A stretch of DNA of 10,138 nucleotides from Panacagrimonas sp041635265 (GTDB lineage Bacteria > Pseudomonadota > Gammaproteobacteria > Nevskiales > Nevskiaceae). The notes under the pieces were generated by a model. It searched no databases, was not told the origin of the DNA, and worked only from the letters and a program-made list of their open reading frames with translations. Below, piece by piece: positions 1-5,206 of the stretch (the stretch's first letter is position 1; the number at the start of each line of letters is the position of its first letter). Made by a program: the position numbers and the translations under genes. The stretch is from the NCBI GenBank assembly GCA_041635265.1, contig JBFJJV010000112.1:1-10138 (forward strand). The letters are read 5' to 3'.

Positions 1-126
1 AATACCCTTGCGACCAAGCCGCAACATGCCCTGCAATAGGCTTTCGGTAGTGGCACAGAGAAACGCCTCATTGGTCTGCGTCACGTGAACGTTGACTTTT
101 GGGCGTGTGTCGAACGAAAAATCCAT
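1..126 (-). CDS. dmpQ: DmpQ/XylT-type [2Fe-2S] ferredoxin, N-terminal part
   Basis: The first 42 codons, from an ATG at 126, stay open to the left edge of the window, so the gene is cut and its cluster-binding cysteines lie outside. The visible protein begins MDFSFDTRPKVNVHV and ends in LLQGMLRLGRKGI. That is the segment just before the cysteine-rich IPVGCxxGxCGxC loop in plant-type ferredoxins of the DmpQ/XylT family. Family members reactivate oxidised catechol 2,3-dioxygenase by reducing its iron. The gene starts 12 bp after the dmpP stop, on the same strand. This matches the dmpP-dmpQ-dmpB order of phenol operons, so a catechol 2,3-dioxygenase gene is expected just beyond the edge. The ribosome site is weak (GAAG). 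Identity rests on position and the short N-terminal similarity. Confidence 0.75.
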   Translation of the reverse strand, partial: MDFSFDTRPKVNVHVTQTNEAFLCATTESLLQGMLRLGRKGI

Positions 127-138
127 GGTGGTTGTCTT

Positions 139-1200
139 CTAAACACGCTTGAACAATGGGCTTCGGTGGGCGTTTGCGTCCACGGCGGAAATGAATTTTT
201 CGGTGTAGATGTCGCGCTCAAACAAACGCCCTTGCATCAACGTACCAATGCAGGCCTCCACCATGGGTGGCGGGCCACATAAATAGACTTTGTGCCCGGC
301 AAATCCCTCTGGGAAGTGGGCCTTGGCGGCTTCATGCACAAAGCCGCGTGCGCCGGTCCAATCGGAGTCGTCGGGCTCGCTGGACAACGCAGACACGTAG
401 GTGAACTGCGGGTGTTTGTCGGCCAGCGCGCGGAACTGCGCGTCGTGGTAAAGCTCCTCGCGCGAGCGTTGCCCATAGACCAGGGTGATCGGCTCCTTGC
501 ACCCTGTATTCAGCAGATCCAGAATCATGGCGCGCGGGCTGGACAGGCCAGAACCACCGGCCATGAAGATCATGGGTTGCTGCGCCGAGGCCCGTACAAA
601 AAATCGCCCGTAAGGCCCGGTGAGCTGCAGCCGGTCCTCTGTCCTCAGCGTCTCGTGCAAATAGCTGGTTCCGGCGCCTCCGGGGACTTGTCGCACGTGC
701 AGCTCAATGACGCTGCGGGCCAGCACATCCGCGGGTGGGTTGGCGATCGAGAAGGCCCGGCTTTGCCCCAGGCCGGGGATGGCCAACTGCACATATTGCC
801 CCGCCTGGAAATGGATCGGTGTGTCGAGCTTGAGATGCAAGGCCTTGATGGTGGGCGTGAGAACCTCGATGCATTCCACCGTGGCGCCGAAGTCGCGCAC
901 GGGAATCATCTCCGCATCGGGCTCTTCCTCCATATCAACTTCGATGGTGGTGTCGCTCTGCAGCGTGCAGGAACAAGCCAGCGTCTTACCCTCGTCGCGC
1001 TCAAAATCCATCAACGCAAAGGGGTTCGCCGCACCGTGATCGACCTCGCCATCGAGCACCTGCACTTTGCAAGTGCCACACAAGCCATGGCAGCAGGCGT
1101 GTGGAATGTAGATACCCTGGCGCAACGCGGCGTCGAGCACGGTCTGGTCTTCCTCCACGTCGATCGTGGCACCCAGCGGTTCTATGGTGACTTGGTACAT
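139..1200 (-). CDS. dmpP: Phenol hydroxylase P5 component, FAD/[2Fe-2S] reductase
   Basis: This is the NAD(P)H-dependent reductase that passes electrons to the di-iron oxygenase. At 353 aa it has the usual DmpP length. An N-terminal plant-type ferredoxin domain carries C36, C41, C44 (CX4CX2C) and a fourth ligand at C76 or C78. An FAD domain follows, with RAFS at 148-151. The C-terminal NAD domain has GGSGLSSP at 215-222 and CGPPPM at 308-313, and the protein ends in the family-typical LFKRV. The start is the ATG at 1198-1200, because the protein then begins MYQVTIEPLG as relatives do. The frame stays open upstream to 1602, but that part has no ferredoxin-like sequence and overlaps dmpO. No convincing Shine-Dalgarno precedes the ATG; the 15 bases before it are mostly pyrimidine. 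An 88-bp gap separates it from dmpO. Confidence 0.96.
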   Translation of the reverse strand: MYQVTIEPLGATIDVEEDQTVLDAALRQGIYIPHACCHGLCGTCKVQVLDGEVDHGAANPFALMDFERDEGKTLACSCTLQSDTTIEVDMEEEPDAEMIPVRDFGATVECIEVLTPTIKALHLKLDTPIHFQAGQYVQLAIPGLGQSRAFSIANPPADVLARSVIELHVRQVPGGAGTSYLHETLRTEDRLQLTGPYGRFFVRASAQQPMIFMAGGSGLSSPRAMILDLLNTGCKEPITLVYGQRSREELYHDAQFRALADKHPQFTYVSALSSEPDDSDWTGARGFVHEAAKAHFPEGFAGHKVYLCGPPPMVEACIGTLMQGRLFERDIYTEKFISAVDANAHRSPLFKRV

Positions 1201-1288
1201 GAGAAAAGAAGGTGGAACGGGTGAAAGAACGACGGCTCTGACCGCTTGCGGTACCCTGGTGTGGGTGGCCGCCGACCGGTGCGATGCA

Positions 1289-1645
1289 CTAGCTGCCGCT
1301 GCCTTTGATGCCGGTGAGCCCGGGTGAACGGAAACGGATGGCGTCCTTGTGCTGCAAACCGTTGTCGGCCAACGACTTGGTCGGGTCGGGCTTCCAGGCT
1401 TGACCGTTCTTCTTCCATTCGGCCTTGTCCCAGTCGATCTGGGCGAAGTCGGGGTGGTAGCCAAAGATGCCCGGCAATATGCCGCTGGCCAAGGCGCCAA
1501 AGGGCGTGTCCGGCGGCAACGGTAGACAGAACGGTGCGCAGAACAACAGATGGCCTTCCCAGCCGATGTAGAGCAAAGGCGCGGGAAAGTTTTCGTGCAC
1601 ATCTTTCACCGGAAAGTCGTAGGGTTTGAGGGCAACGACGCTCAT
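1289..1645 (-). CDS. dmpO: Phenol hydroxylase P4 component, oxygenase gamma subunit
   Basis: This is the small (gamma) subunit of the dimeric (alpha-beta-gamma)2 oxygenase, which hydroxylates phenol to catechol in the cytoplasm. It is 118 aa and carries no cofactor. The N-terminal segment PYDFPVKDVHENFPAPLLYIGWEGHLLF is characteristic of this subunit (written here in part: DVHENFPAPLLYIGWEGH). The ATG (1643-1645) overlaps the dmpN stop in an ATGA junction, so translation is probably coupled to dmpN and keeps subunit ratios balanced. GGGAG lies about 7 bases upstream, inside the end of dmpN. The C-terminal residues, rich in glycine and serine, look unstructured. Confidence 0.95.
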   Translation of the reverse strand: MSVVALKPYDFPVKDVHENFPAPLLYIGWEGHLLFCAPFCLPLPPDTPFGALASGILPGIFGYHPDFAQIDWDKAEWKKNGQAWKPDPTKSLADNGLQHKDAIRFRSPGLTGIKGSGS

Positions 1646-3201
1646 TTCACTTCTCCCTTCACAGCTTCGCCGCGCCAGGCAGCGAAGTTCTTCTGATCTT
1701 CCGAGGCTTCGAAATCGAAGTTGTCCCGGCCCACGTTCATCTCGTAGTAATCGAGCACGGCCATCAGCGGATCAAAGCCTTCGGCGGTTGGGTCGGTTCC
1801 CGGTTTGAAGCAGTTGCCCTGGTAGATCTGGTGCACGGGCAACCAGCTTTGCACGTACTTTTCGGGCTCGTGATCGAAGATGCCTTTGCAGTGATCGGAA
1901 CAGAAGTGGTAGCGGTTGCCCAGGTATTCCGAATCGCGGTAGCAGATCTGGGTCGGGTCGCCCTCTTCGGTGAACATCATTGGAATCTGGCAGGTGTTGC
2001 ACAGCATGGGCAGCGTCTTGTTGTAGAAGCGGTTGCCGGCTTGCTGCTGCTCGCGCAAGTGCTCCAGGCGTGGGCGGTAGTACTTGTCAAAGCTGTCTGG
2101 GTACTTTTCGGACAACCACTGCATTTCTTCTTCGCTCGGCACCCAGGTGTGGAAGGGTGCGGCCGCGCTGTAGTTGTAGAAAGTGTTCCAGGCCTGGTGG
2201 CTGATGTGGTCCTTGCCTTCGCAGGCTTGCTTCCAACCAGCGGGCTCGCGAATGCCGTAGCGCGCCAGATCTTTGAAGAGCGCGCCGCCGTTGTCTTCGG
2301 CGTACATCTCCCAGGCTTCTTTCCAGCTCATCACGCGCTTGGGCAGCATGTAGTCCTGCATCATGGCCACGAGGGTGAGCAGGCGGTAGCCGCGCCAGAA
2401 CCACTTGTCGATCCAGCCTTGAACGATGGGCACGTTGGCCGGGTCTTGCTCCAGCAGGAACTTGATGCACTCGATGCCCAACGTCATGTGACGCGACTCG
2501 TCGCTTTGCGCGCTGAAGCCAAAGGTCACGGTGGACATGTCCCCGTTGTGTGCCGCGCCGCTCATGAACGGCACAAACAACAAGTTGGTGAGCACGTATT
2601 CGAACGAAAAGCTCACCGCGACCAGGAATTCAAACGGGCCGCCTGAAATGGCATCTTCAAAGAAGCTCTTGGGCACTGACAGATACCAGACCCGATCGAA
2701 CCAGTGGTTGGATTGGTGCAGGCCGTTGAAGTATTTGTTGTAGTGGCTGAGGGCGTGCGTTTCGGTCTGGTAGTGACGCAGTTCGTCCACGCTTTGCATC
2801 TGCGCGGCGACCCTTGCGCCCTCACCGGTGAACTGCCGACCCACGTGGGCAAAGCCGCGGTGTGCGTAGTACTCCAGTGGTGTCACACCCTGGATAAAGA
2901 GCTTGAGGGCGTTGACGTAGCGTGCATCGCTCACGCCAAGCTGGCCGTTGTTCTGCGCAAAGGCCTCGATCACCGCATACAGTTTTTTCTCTTTCTCACC
3001 TTGGTATTTCCAGTAGGCGTCCATGGTGAGACGGAACGGATCCTCCCATTTGTCCCAATCGTGGATCTTGATGCCTTCGTACTTGTCGTACGGGAAAACC
3101 TTTTCCATTGGCTGGTAGCTGGTTTCCCAGCCCAGGCCTCGGGTCATGGCGGCGTAGCGTTCTTTCAGGCCGAGCTTTTTCTTGTTGACACGGGTGTCCA
3201 T
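1642..3201 (-). CDS. dmpN: Phenol hydroxylase P3 component, di-iron oxygenase alpha subunit
   Basis: This is the catalytic subunit. Its carboxylate-bridged di-iron centre activates O2 and inserts one oxygen atom into phenol. The 519 aa match the family. Iron ligands fit the bacterial multicomponent monooxygenase pattern: E110, E140 with H143 (DELRH), E201, and E235 with H238 (DESRH). The C-terminal half holds four cysteines, C401 and C404 (CNTC) plus C434 and C438 (CSDHC), which correspond to the zinc site known in phenol hydroxylase alpha subunits. The ATG at 3199-3201 has a strong AGGAG 7 bases upstream. The upstream gap to dmpM is 144 bp and holds a structured repeat, unusual inside this operon. 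The stop overlaps the dmpO start. No lesion is visible. Confidence 0.98.
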   Translation of the reverse strand: MDTRVNKKKLGLKERYAAMTRGLGWETSYQPMEKVFPYDKYEGIKIHDWDKWEDPFRLTMDAYWKYQGEKEKKLYAVIEAFAQNNGQLGVSDARYVNALKLFIQGVTPLEYYAHRGFAHVGRQFTGEGARVAAQMQSVDELRHYQTETHALSHYNKYFNGLHQSNHWFDRVWYLSVPKSFFEDAISGGPFEFLVAVSFSFEYVLTNLLFVPFMSGAAHNGDMSTVTFGFSAQSDESRHMTLGIECIKFLLEQDPANVPIVQGWIDKWFWRGYRLLTLVAMMQDYMLPKRVMSWKEAWEMYAEDNGGALFKDLARYGIREPAGWKQACEGKDHISHQAWNTFYNYSAAAPFHTWVPSEEEMQWLSEKYPDSFDKYYRPRLEHLREQQQAGNRFYNKTLPMLCNTCQIPMMFTEEGDPTQICYRDSEYLGNRYHFCSDHCKGIFDHEPEKYVQSWLPVHQIYQGNCFKPGTDPTAEGFDPLMAVLDYYEMNVGRDNFDFEASEDQKNFAAWRGEAVKGEVK

Positions 3202-3257
3202 ATTTGTCTCCTTGTGAAATTCAGTGAATCAACGGCGCGCACGGCGTTCGGTCGCTG

Positions 3258-3340
3258 CCCCTGTGGAACTGGCTTCGCCAGGCCACTGGGAGCCTCCTGC
3301 TCCCAAAGGAGAGGGACAAGACGCAAAGCGGCGCAGGGGG
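3258..3340. repeat. Structured GC-rich intergenic repeat between dmpM and dmpN
   Basis: Outer arms CCCCTG (3258-3263) and CAGGGG (3334-3339) are complementary. Within them are two perfect hairpins: CTGGC-3 nt-GCCAG at 3269-3281, and TGGGAGC-5 nt-GCTCCCA at 3287-3305. The whole could fold into a branched, cloverleaf-like structure in the dmp transcript. From memory, its minus-strand opening (CCCCCTGCGCCGCTTTGCGTC) resembles a short interspersed repeat common between genes in Comamonadaceae; this was not searched. It ends about 57 bp before the dmpN ATG and begins just after the dmpM stop, so it does not disrupt either gene. It may stabilise the upstream mRNA or alter coupling between dmpM and dmpN. 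Confidence 0.7.
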
Positions 3341-3345
3341 TGCAT

Positions 3346-3615
3346 TCAGTGCCTCCAGCTCAGAGTGAACTGGTCGTCGTCTTCGTCGATGTGGCCCGAG
3401 AGCGTGACGAGATTGACTTGAATGGCCTGCAGGTCGAACGGGCGACCGGTGATTTCTTCGATGGTTTGGCGCCGGATGGTCAGGCTGCCGGGGGCATCGA
3501 TCTTGACCATGCCGGGCGAGTGCACCACCTTGGCTTGCTCGTTGTCGGCGGTGATGGCCTCGATCACAGGACGGGATTCTTCGTTGTCCTGGAAGGCAAT
3601 GAATACGTTGGACAT
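3346..3615 (-). CDS. dmpM: Phenol hydroxylase P2 component, effector (coupling) protein
   Basis: This is the cofactor-free regulatory protein that binds the oxygenase near the di-iron site, speeds turnover and couples NADH use to phenol hydroxylation. At 89 aa it is typical of DmpM and related MmoB/TmoD-type effectors. Recognisable parts are the N-terminus MSNVFIAFQDNEESRPVIEA, the middle DAPGSLTIRR, and the C-terminal strand DDQFTLSWRH. The ATG at 3613-3615 was chosen over an upstream start at 3678 because the longer version overlaps dmpL and adds unrelated sequence. AGGAA lies about 8 bases before the chosen ATG. A 28-bp gap separates it from dmpL. Confidence 0.96.
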   Translation of the reverse strand: MSNVFIAFQDNEESRPVIEAITADNEQAKVVHSPGMVKIDAPGSLTIRRQTIEEITGRPFDLQAIQVNLVTLSGHIDEDDDQFTLSWRH

Positions 3616-3643
3616 GGGGTGTTCCTGGTAAATAGGGCTTGAG

Positions 3644-4639
3644 TCAGGCCAACACTCCGGCCTTGCGGCTGCGGGCATCGAGCTTTTCGCGGGCTTCGGT
3701 CAAGGCGGCTTCACCGTGTTCAGCCAGCGCCAGGCGGGCGAGCGGCGACAGCGCTGCCTGTGCGCGGTCTGCCCAGTCACGGGTCCATTGCGCGATCAGC
3801 TGCCGGTTGGCCTCGTTTTCACCAGCGGCGGTCTTGACCACGGCATCGACCCATCGCGCGGTTTCGTCGTGCCATTCGGGCATAAACGCGGTGAGCATGG
3901 CCACGGCTGTGCCACCTTGAAGGGCGATGTGGTCATCGACAAAGCTGCCGTAGATCAGTGGGTAAAGCAGACCGTCGAGCGCCAGGTTTTGCGCCACAAA
4001 AAGTTCAAACGGGTCTTGCACCACCAGCGTGTCTTCCACGTAGCGGCGCACACCTTGCCACTCGGGGGCCTTCAGCCAGGCTTGCTTACCCACATCGAGC
4101 GCCTCGGGCTCGGCCAGTGCCAGGCCAAGACGGGTGAGGTACTGCGCCACACCCAAGTTGTCCATGGCGTGGAACATGGCGGGTGCCGTGAACGCGGTGC
4201 CAAAGCCGTAGGCCGCGATAGACGCGTTGTTCATGTTGGCGCCCCAGGCGGCATGGCGCATCGGCAGCAGAATAGCCAGCACCTTTTCCCGCACCGCGTC
4301 GGGGATCATCGACACCATGCCGCGCTGGTTGACGAACTGGAAGTTGGCCTCCACCGAGTCTTGCTGGCGTGCGCGGGTCATGGCCCAGTTGGCGTAATAG
4401 AACTGGCGAGGGTCTTTCAGCGCATACCAATCGGCGAGCTGAACCTGGCTGCGCGAGGCGTCAAAGATTTCATGCGCGGGATCCCAGGTGGGCCGGTAGT
4501 GGAAGTTGGTCATCGGCTGAGCGCCGATCGTGGCTTCCTGGTAGCGCGAGGCGGTTTTGTCGTGGCCAATGTATTTGGCAACGTGGGCAAAGGTGTTGCG
4601 CAGCGGGGTAATCTCGCGCGCCTGCAGGTCAATGTTCAT
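3644..4639 (-). CDS. dmpL: Phenol hydroxylase P1 component, oxygenase beta subunit
   Basis: This is the beta subunit of the oxygenase. It shares the ferritin-like helical fold of the alpha subunit but has lost the iron ligands, and it forms the dimer scaffold of the hydroxylase. The 331 aa equal the usual DmpL length. Family-like segments include MNIDLQAREITPLRNTFAHV at the start, YRPTWDPAHEIFD around residue 48, and NMNNASIAAYGFGTAFTAPA in the middle. The ATG at 4637-4639 has GGAG about 10 bases upstream. It lies 38 bp after dmpK on the same strand. No frameshift or internal stop was seen. Confidence 0.97.
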   Translation of the reverse strand: MNIDLQAREITPLRNTFAHVAKYIGHDKTASRYQEATIGAQPMTNFHYRPTWDPAHEIFDASRSQVQLADWYALKDPRQFYYANWAMTRARQQDSVEANFQFVNQRGMVSMIPDAVREKVLAILLPMRHAAWGANMNNASIAAYGFGTAFTAPAMFHAMDNLGVAQYLTRLGLALAEPEALDVGKQAWLKAPEWQGVRRYVEDTLVVQDPFELFVAQNLALDGLLYPLIYGSFVDDHIALQGGTAVAMLTAFMPEWHDETARWVDAVVKTAAGENEANRQLIAQWTRDWADRAQAALSPLARLALAEHGEAALTEAREKLDARSRKAGVLA

Positions 4640-4677
4640 CGGGTCTTGTCTCCGTTGGGTTGTTGTGGGCGGCGAAC

Positions 4678-4887
4678 TCAGTTGTCGCGCCAGATCACCT
4701 GGTTCGTGGTGCAGAACTCATCGAACGCGGCGCTGGGCAACACCAGCTCCACCGCCAGCTCATGCCAGCCGATCGAAAACTCGAAACTGACCAGGCCGTC
4801 CGCTCGGCGCTCCAGCAGCCGTACGTACTTGCTCCGGAGATCGACGGATGGGCTTTCTTTACTGGTAGGGGGTTGATCGGTGGACAT
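4678..4887 (-). CDS. dmpK: Phenol hydroxylase P0 component, assembly protein
   Basis: First gene of the operon. DmpK-type proteins are not needed for catalysis itself but are required in vivo; they bind apo-oxygenase and are thought to help load iron. The 69 aa are somewhat shorter than the roughly 90 aa I recall for the Pseudomonas CF600 protein, and the missing part appears N-terminal. The family core is clear: YVRLLERRADGLVSFEF, then AVELVLPSAAFDEFCTTNQV. The ATG at 4885-4887 lies about 18 bases from the start site expected for the sigma-54 promoter, so no longer N-terminus can be encoded on that transcript. The ribosome site is weak. Confidence 0.92.
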   Translation of the reverse strand: MSTDQPPTSKESPSVDLRSKYVRLLERRADGLVSFEFSIGWHELAVELVLPSAAFDEFCTTNQVIWRDN

Positions 4888-4914
4888 AAGCTGACTCGGT
4901 GTGGCCTCTACCTA

Positions 4915-4931
4915 TTGCACAGGGCGTGCCT
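4915..4931 (-). promoter_or_regulatory. Sigma-54 (-24/-12) promoter of the dmp operon
   Basis: Read on the minus strand, the site is AGGCACGCCCTGTGCAA. The invariant GG (4930-4929) and GC (4918-4917) are separated by exactly 10 bases, the required sigma-54 spacing, and the GGCACG half matches the consensus TGGCACG closely. Predicted transcription start is near 4905, leaving a leader of about 18 bases before the dmpK ATG. An NtrC-family activator gene directly opposite supports the call. Confidence 0.88.
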
Positions 4932-4959
4932 GATTGCCCGATCACAGTCATAAATCTCG

Positions 4960-4985
4960 ATATTTAAGGGAATACCCTTAAATAT
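4960..4985. repeat. Perfect AT-rich palindrome upstream of the sigma-54 promoter
   Basis: Arms ATATTTAAGGG (4960-4970) and CCCTTAAATAT (4975-4985) are exact reverse complements around the 4-base centre AATA. The centre lies about 68 bp upstream of the predicted dmp start, between the polymerase site and the activator boxes. Dyads of this length usually mark a dimeric DNA-binding protein. Candidates are the GntR regulator encoded downstream of dmpR, or a bent-DNA element acting with IHF. No U-run follows either arm, so a terminator is unlikely. Confidence 0.7.
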
Positions 4986-4991
4986 TTGATG
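4979..4991 (-). promoter_or_regulatory. Candidate IHF binding site
   Basis: The minus strand reads CATCAAATATTTA, which matches the IHF consensus WATCAANNNNTTR at 12 of 13 positions (the first base differs). It lies about 75-87 bp upstream of the predicted sigma-54 start, near the place IHF occupies in Po/Pu-type promoters. It overlaps the right arm of the palindrome, so a palindrome-binding protein could compete with IHF. Confidence 0.5.
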
Positions 4992-5062
4992 TGCCGAAGC
5001 CGGATCGGATGTCCTTGATAGGTGGAAACCCTCAACCAAAAGACAAGCTTGTTCGCCTGAAT

Positions 5063-5078
5063 TTCATGAAATGATGGG
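5063..5078. promoter_or_regulatory. DmpR-type upstream activating box, proximal
   Basis: This weaker box contains ATGAAATGAT at 5066-5075, the same 10-mer found in the distal box, exactly 32 bp away (about three helical turns). Overall 12 of 16 bases match the distal copy. Two boxes on the same DNA face are the normal arrangement for XylR/DmpR-type activators, which assemble as multimers. Confidence 0.6.
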
Positions 5079-5090
5079 GTTGAAAACCCC
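5076..5090. repeat. GC hairpin between the two activator boxes
   Basis: GGGGTT (5076-5081) and AACCCC (5085-5090) form a perfect 6-bp inverted repeat around GAA. It lies in the DNA between the two activator boxes and touches the edge of the proximal one. It could be an additional protein site or simply chance; no function can be assigned from sequence. Confidence 0.45.
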
Positions 5091-5094
5091 GAAG

Positions 5095-5110
5095 TTGATG
5101 AAATGATCAA
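5095..5110. promoter_or_regulatory. DmpR-type upstream activating box, distal
   Basis: TTGATGAAATGATCAA matches the XylR/DmpR-family site TTGATCAATTGATCAA at 14 of 16 positions and keeps its dyad ends TTGAT and ATCAA. Its centre is about 197 bp upstream of the predicted sigma-54 start. It lies only about 24 bp from the likely -35 of dmpR, so the activator may also affect its own expression. Confidence 0.75.
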
Positions 5111-5131
5111 ATCAAGTCGTCAAGTGGCCTG

Positions 5132-5162
5132 GCTTGCAATGAGCAAGCGGTGCGGTCAAAAT
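5132..5162 (+). promoter_or_regulatory. Candidate sigma-70 promoter of dmpR with dyad over the -35
   Basis: TTGCAA (5134-5139) and CAAAAT (5157-5162) are separated by 17 bases and could form -35 and -10 boxes, each matching consensus at four of six positions. The start would fall near 5169, downstream of a GTG at 5150 and upstream of the GTG at 5207, which supports the later start codon. The -35 box is embedded in a perfect inverted repeat, GCTTGC-5 nt-GCAAGC (5132-5148), a possible operator. Confidence 0.45.
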
Positions 5163-5206
5163 ATCGAGAATCTGGCCCCGCTGAGCCAGAGGCTTCAGGA
5201 GACAGC

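Larger units (their letters stand above)
4888..5206. promoter_or_regulatory. Divergent control region between dmpK and dmpR
   Basis: This 319-bp gap has no gene. From the dmpK side it contains a sigma-54 promoter, an IHF-like site overlapping a perfect palindrome, two activator boxes with a GC hairpin between them, and a sigma-70-like promoter for dmpR. The architecture follows the Po/Pu type of phenol and toluene operons: a DmpR-like activator binds far upstream and IHF bends the DNA so that it reaches the sigma-54 polymerase. The order and helical phasing fit this model. The activator boxes lie slightly further upstream (about -158 to -206) than the -127 to -172 known for Pu. Individual sites are listed separately. 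Confidence 0.85.

Noticed and set aside
51..66. TGGCAC motif resembling a sigma-54 half site
   Set aside because: It lies within the dmpQ coding sequence and lacks a properly spaced GC element.
292..1224. Long plus-strand open frame (310 codons) opposite dmpP
   Set aside because: It lies antisense to a clear reductase, lacks a recognisable domain, and is the usual high-GC shadow.
1201..1602. Upstream extension of dmpP to 487 residues
   Set aside because: The added part overlaps dmpO in another frame and resembles no ferredoxin-reductase sequence; the family start is at 1200.
1831..2646. Plus-strand open frame opposite dmpN
   Set aside because: Antisense shadow of the oxygenase alpha subunit; the sequence is rich in low-complexity A, V, H and L with no family features.
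2704..3642. Plus-strand open frame of 312 codons spanning dmpN, the gap and dmpM
   Set aside because: It crosses two well-identified genes and the structured repeat on the opposite strand; no ribosome site or domain was seen.
3716..4876. Plus-strand open frame of 386 codons opposite dmpL and dmpK
   Set aside because: Antisense to two intact genes; no recognisable protein features.
5125..5139. Second sigma-54-like site (TGGCC...TTGCA) facing dmpR
   Set aside because: GG and GC are 2 bases too close for sigma-54, which tolerates little spacing change.
5150..5206. Earlier GTG start for dmpR
   Set aside because: No ribosome site, it would precede the predicted transcription start, and it makes the protein longer than DmpR; GTG 5207 has AGGAG at ideal distance.
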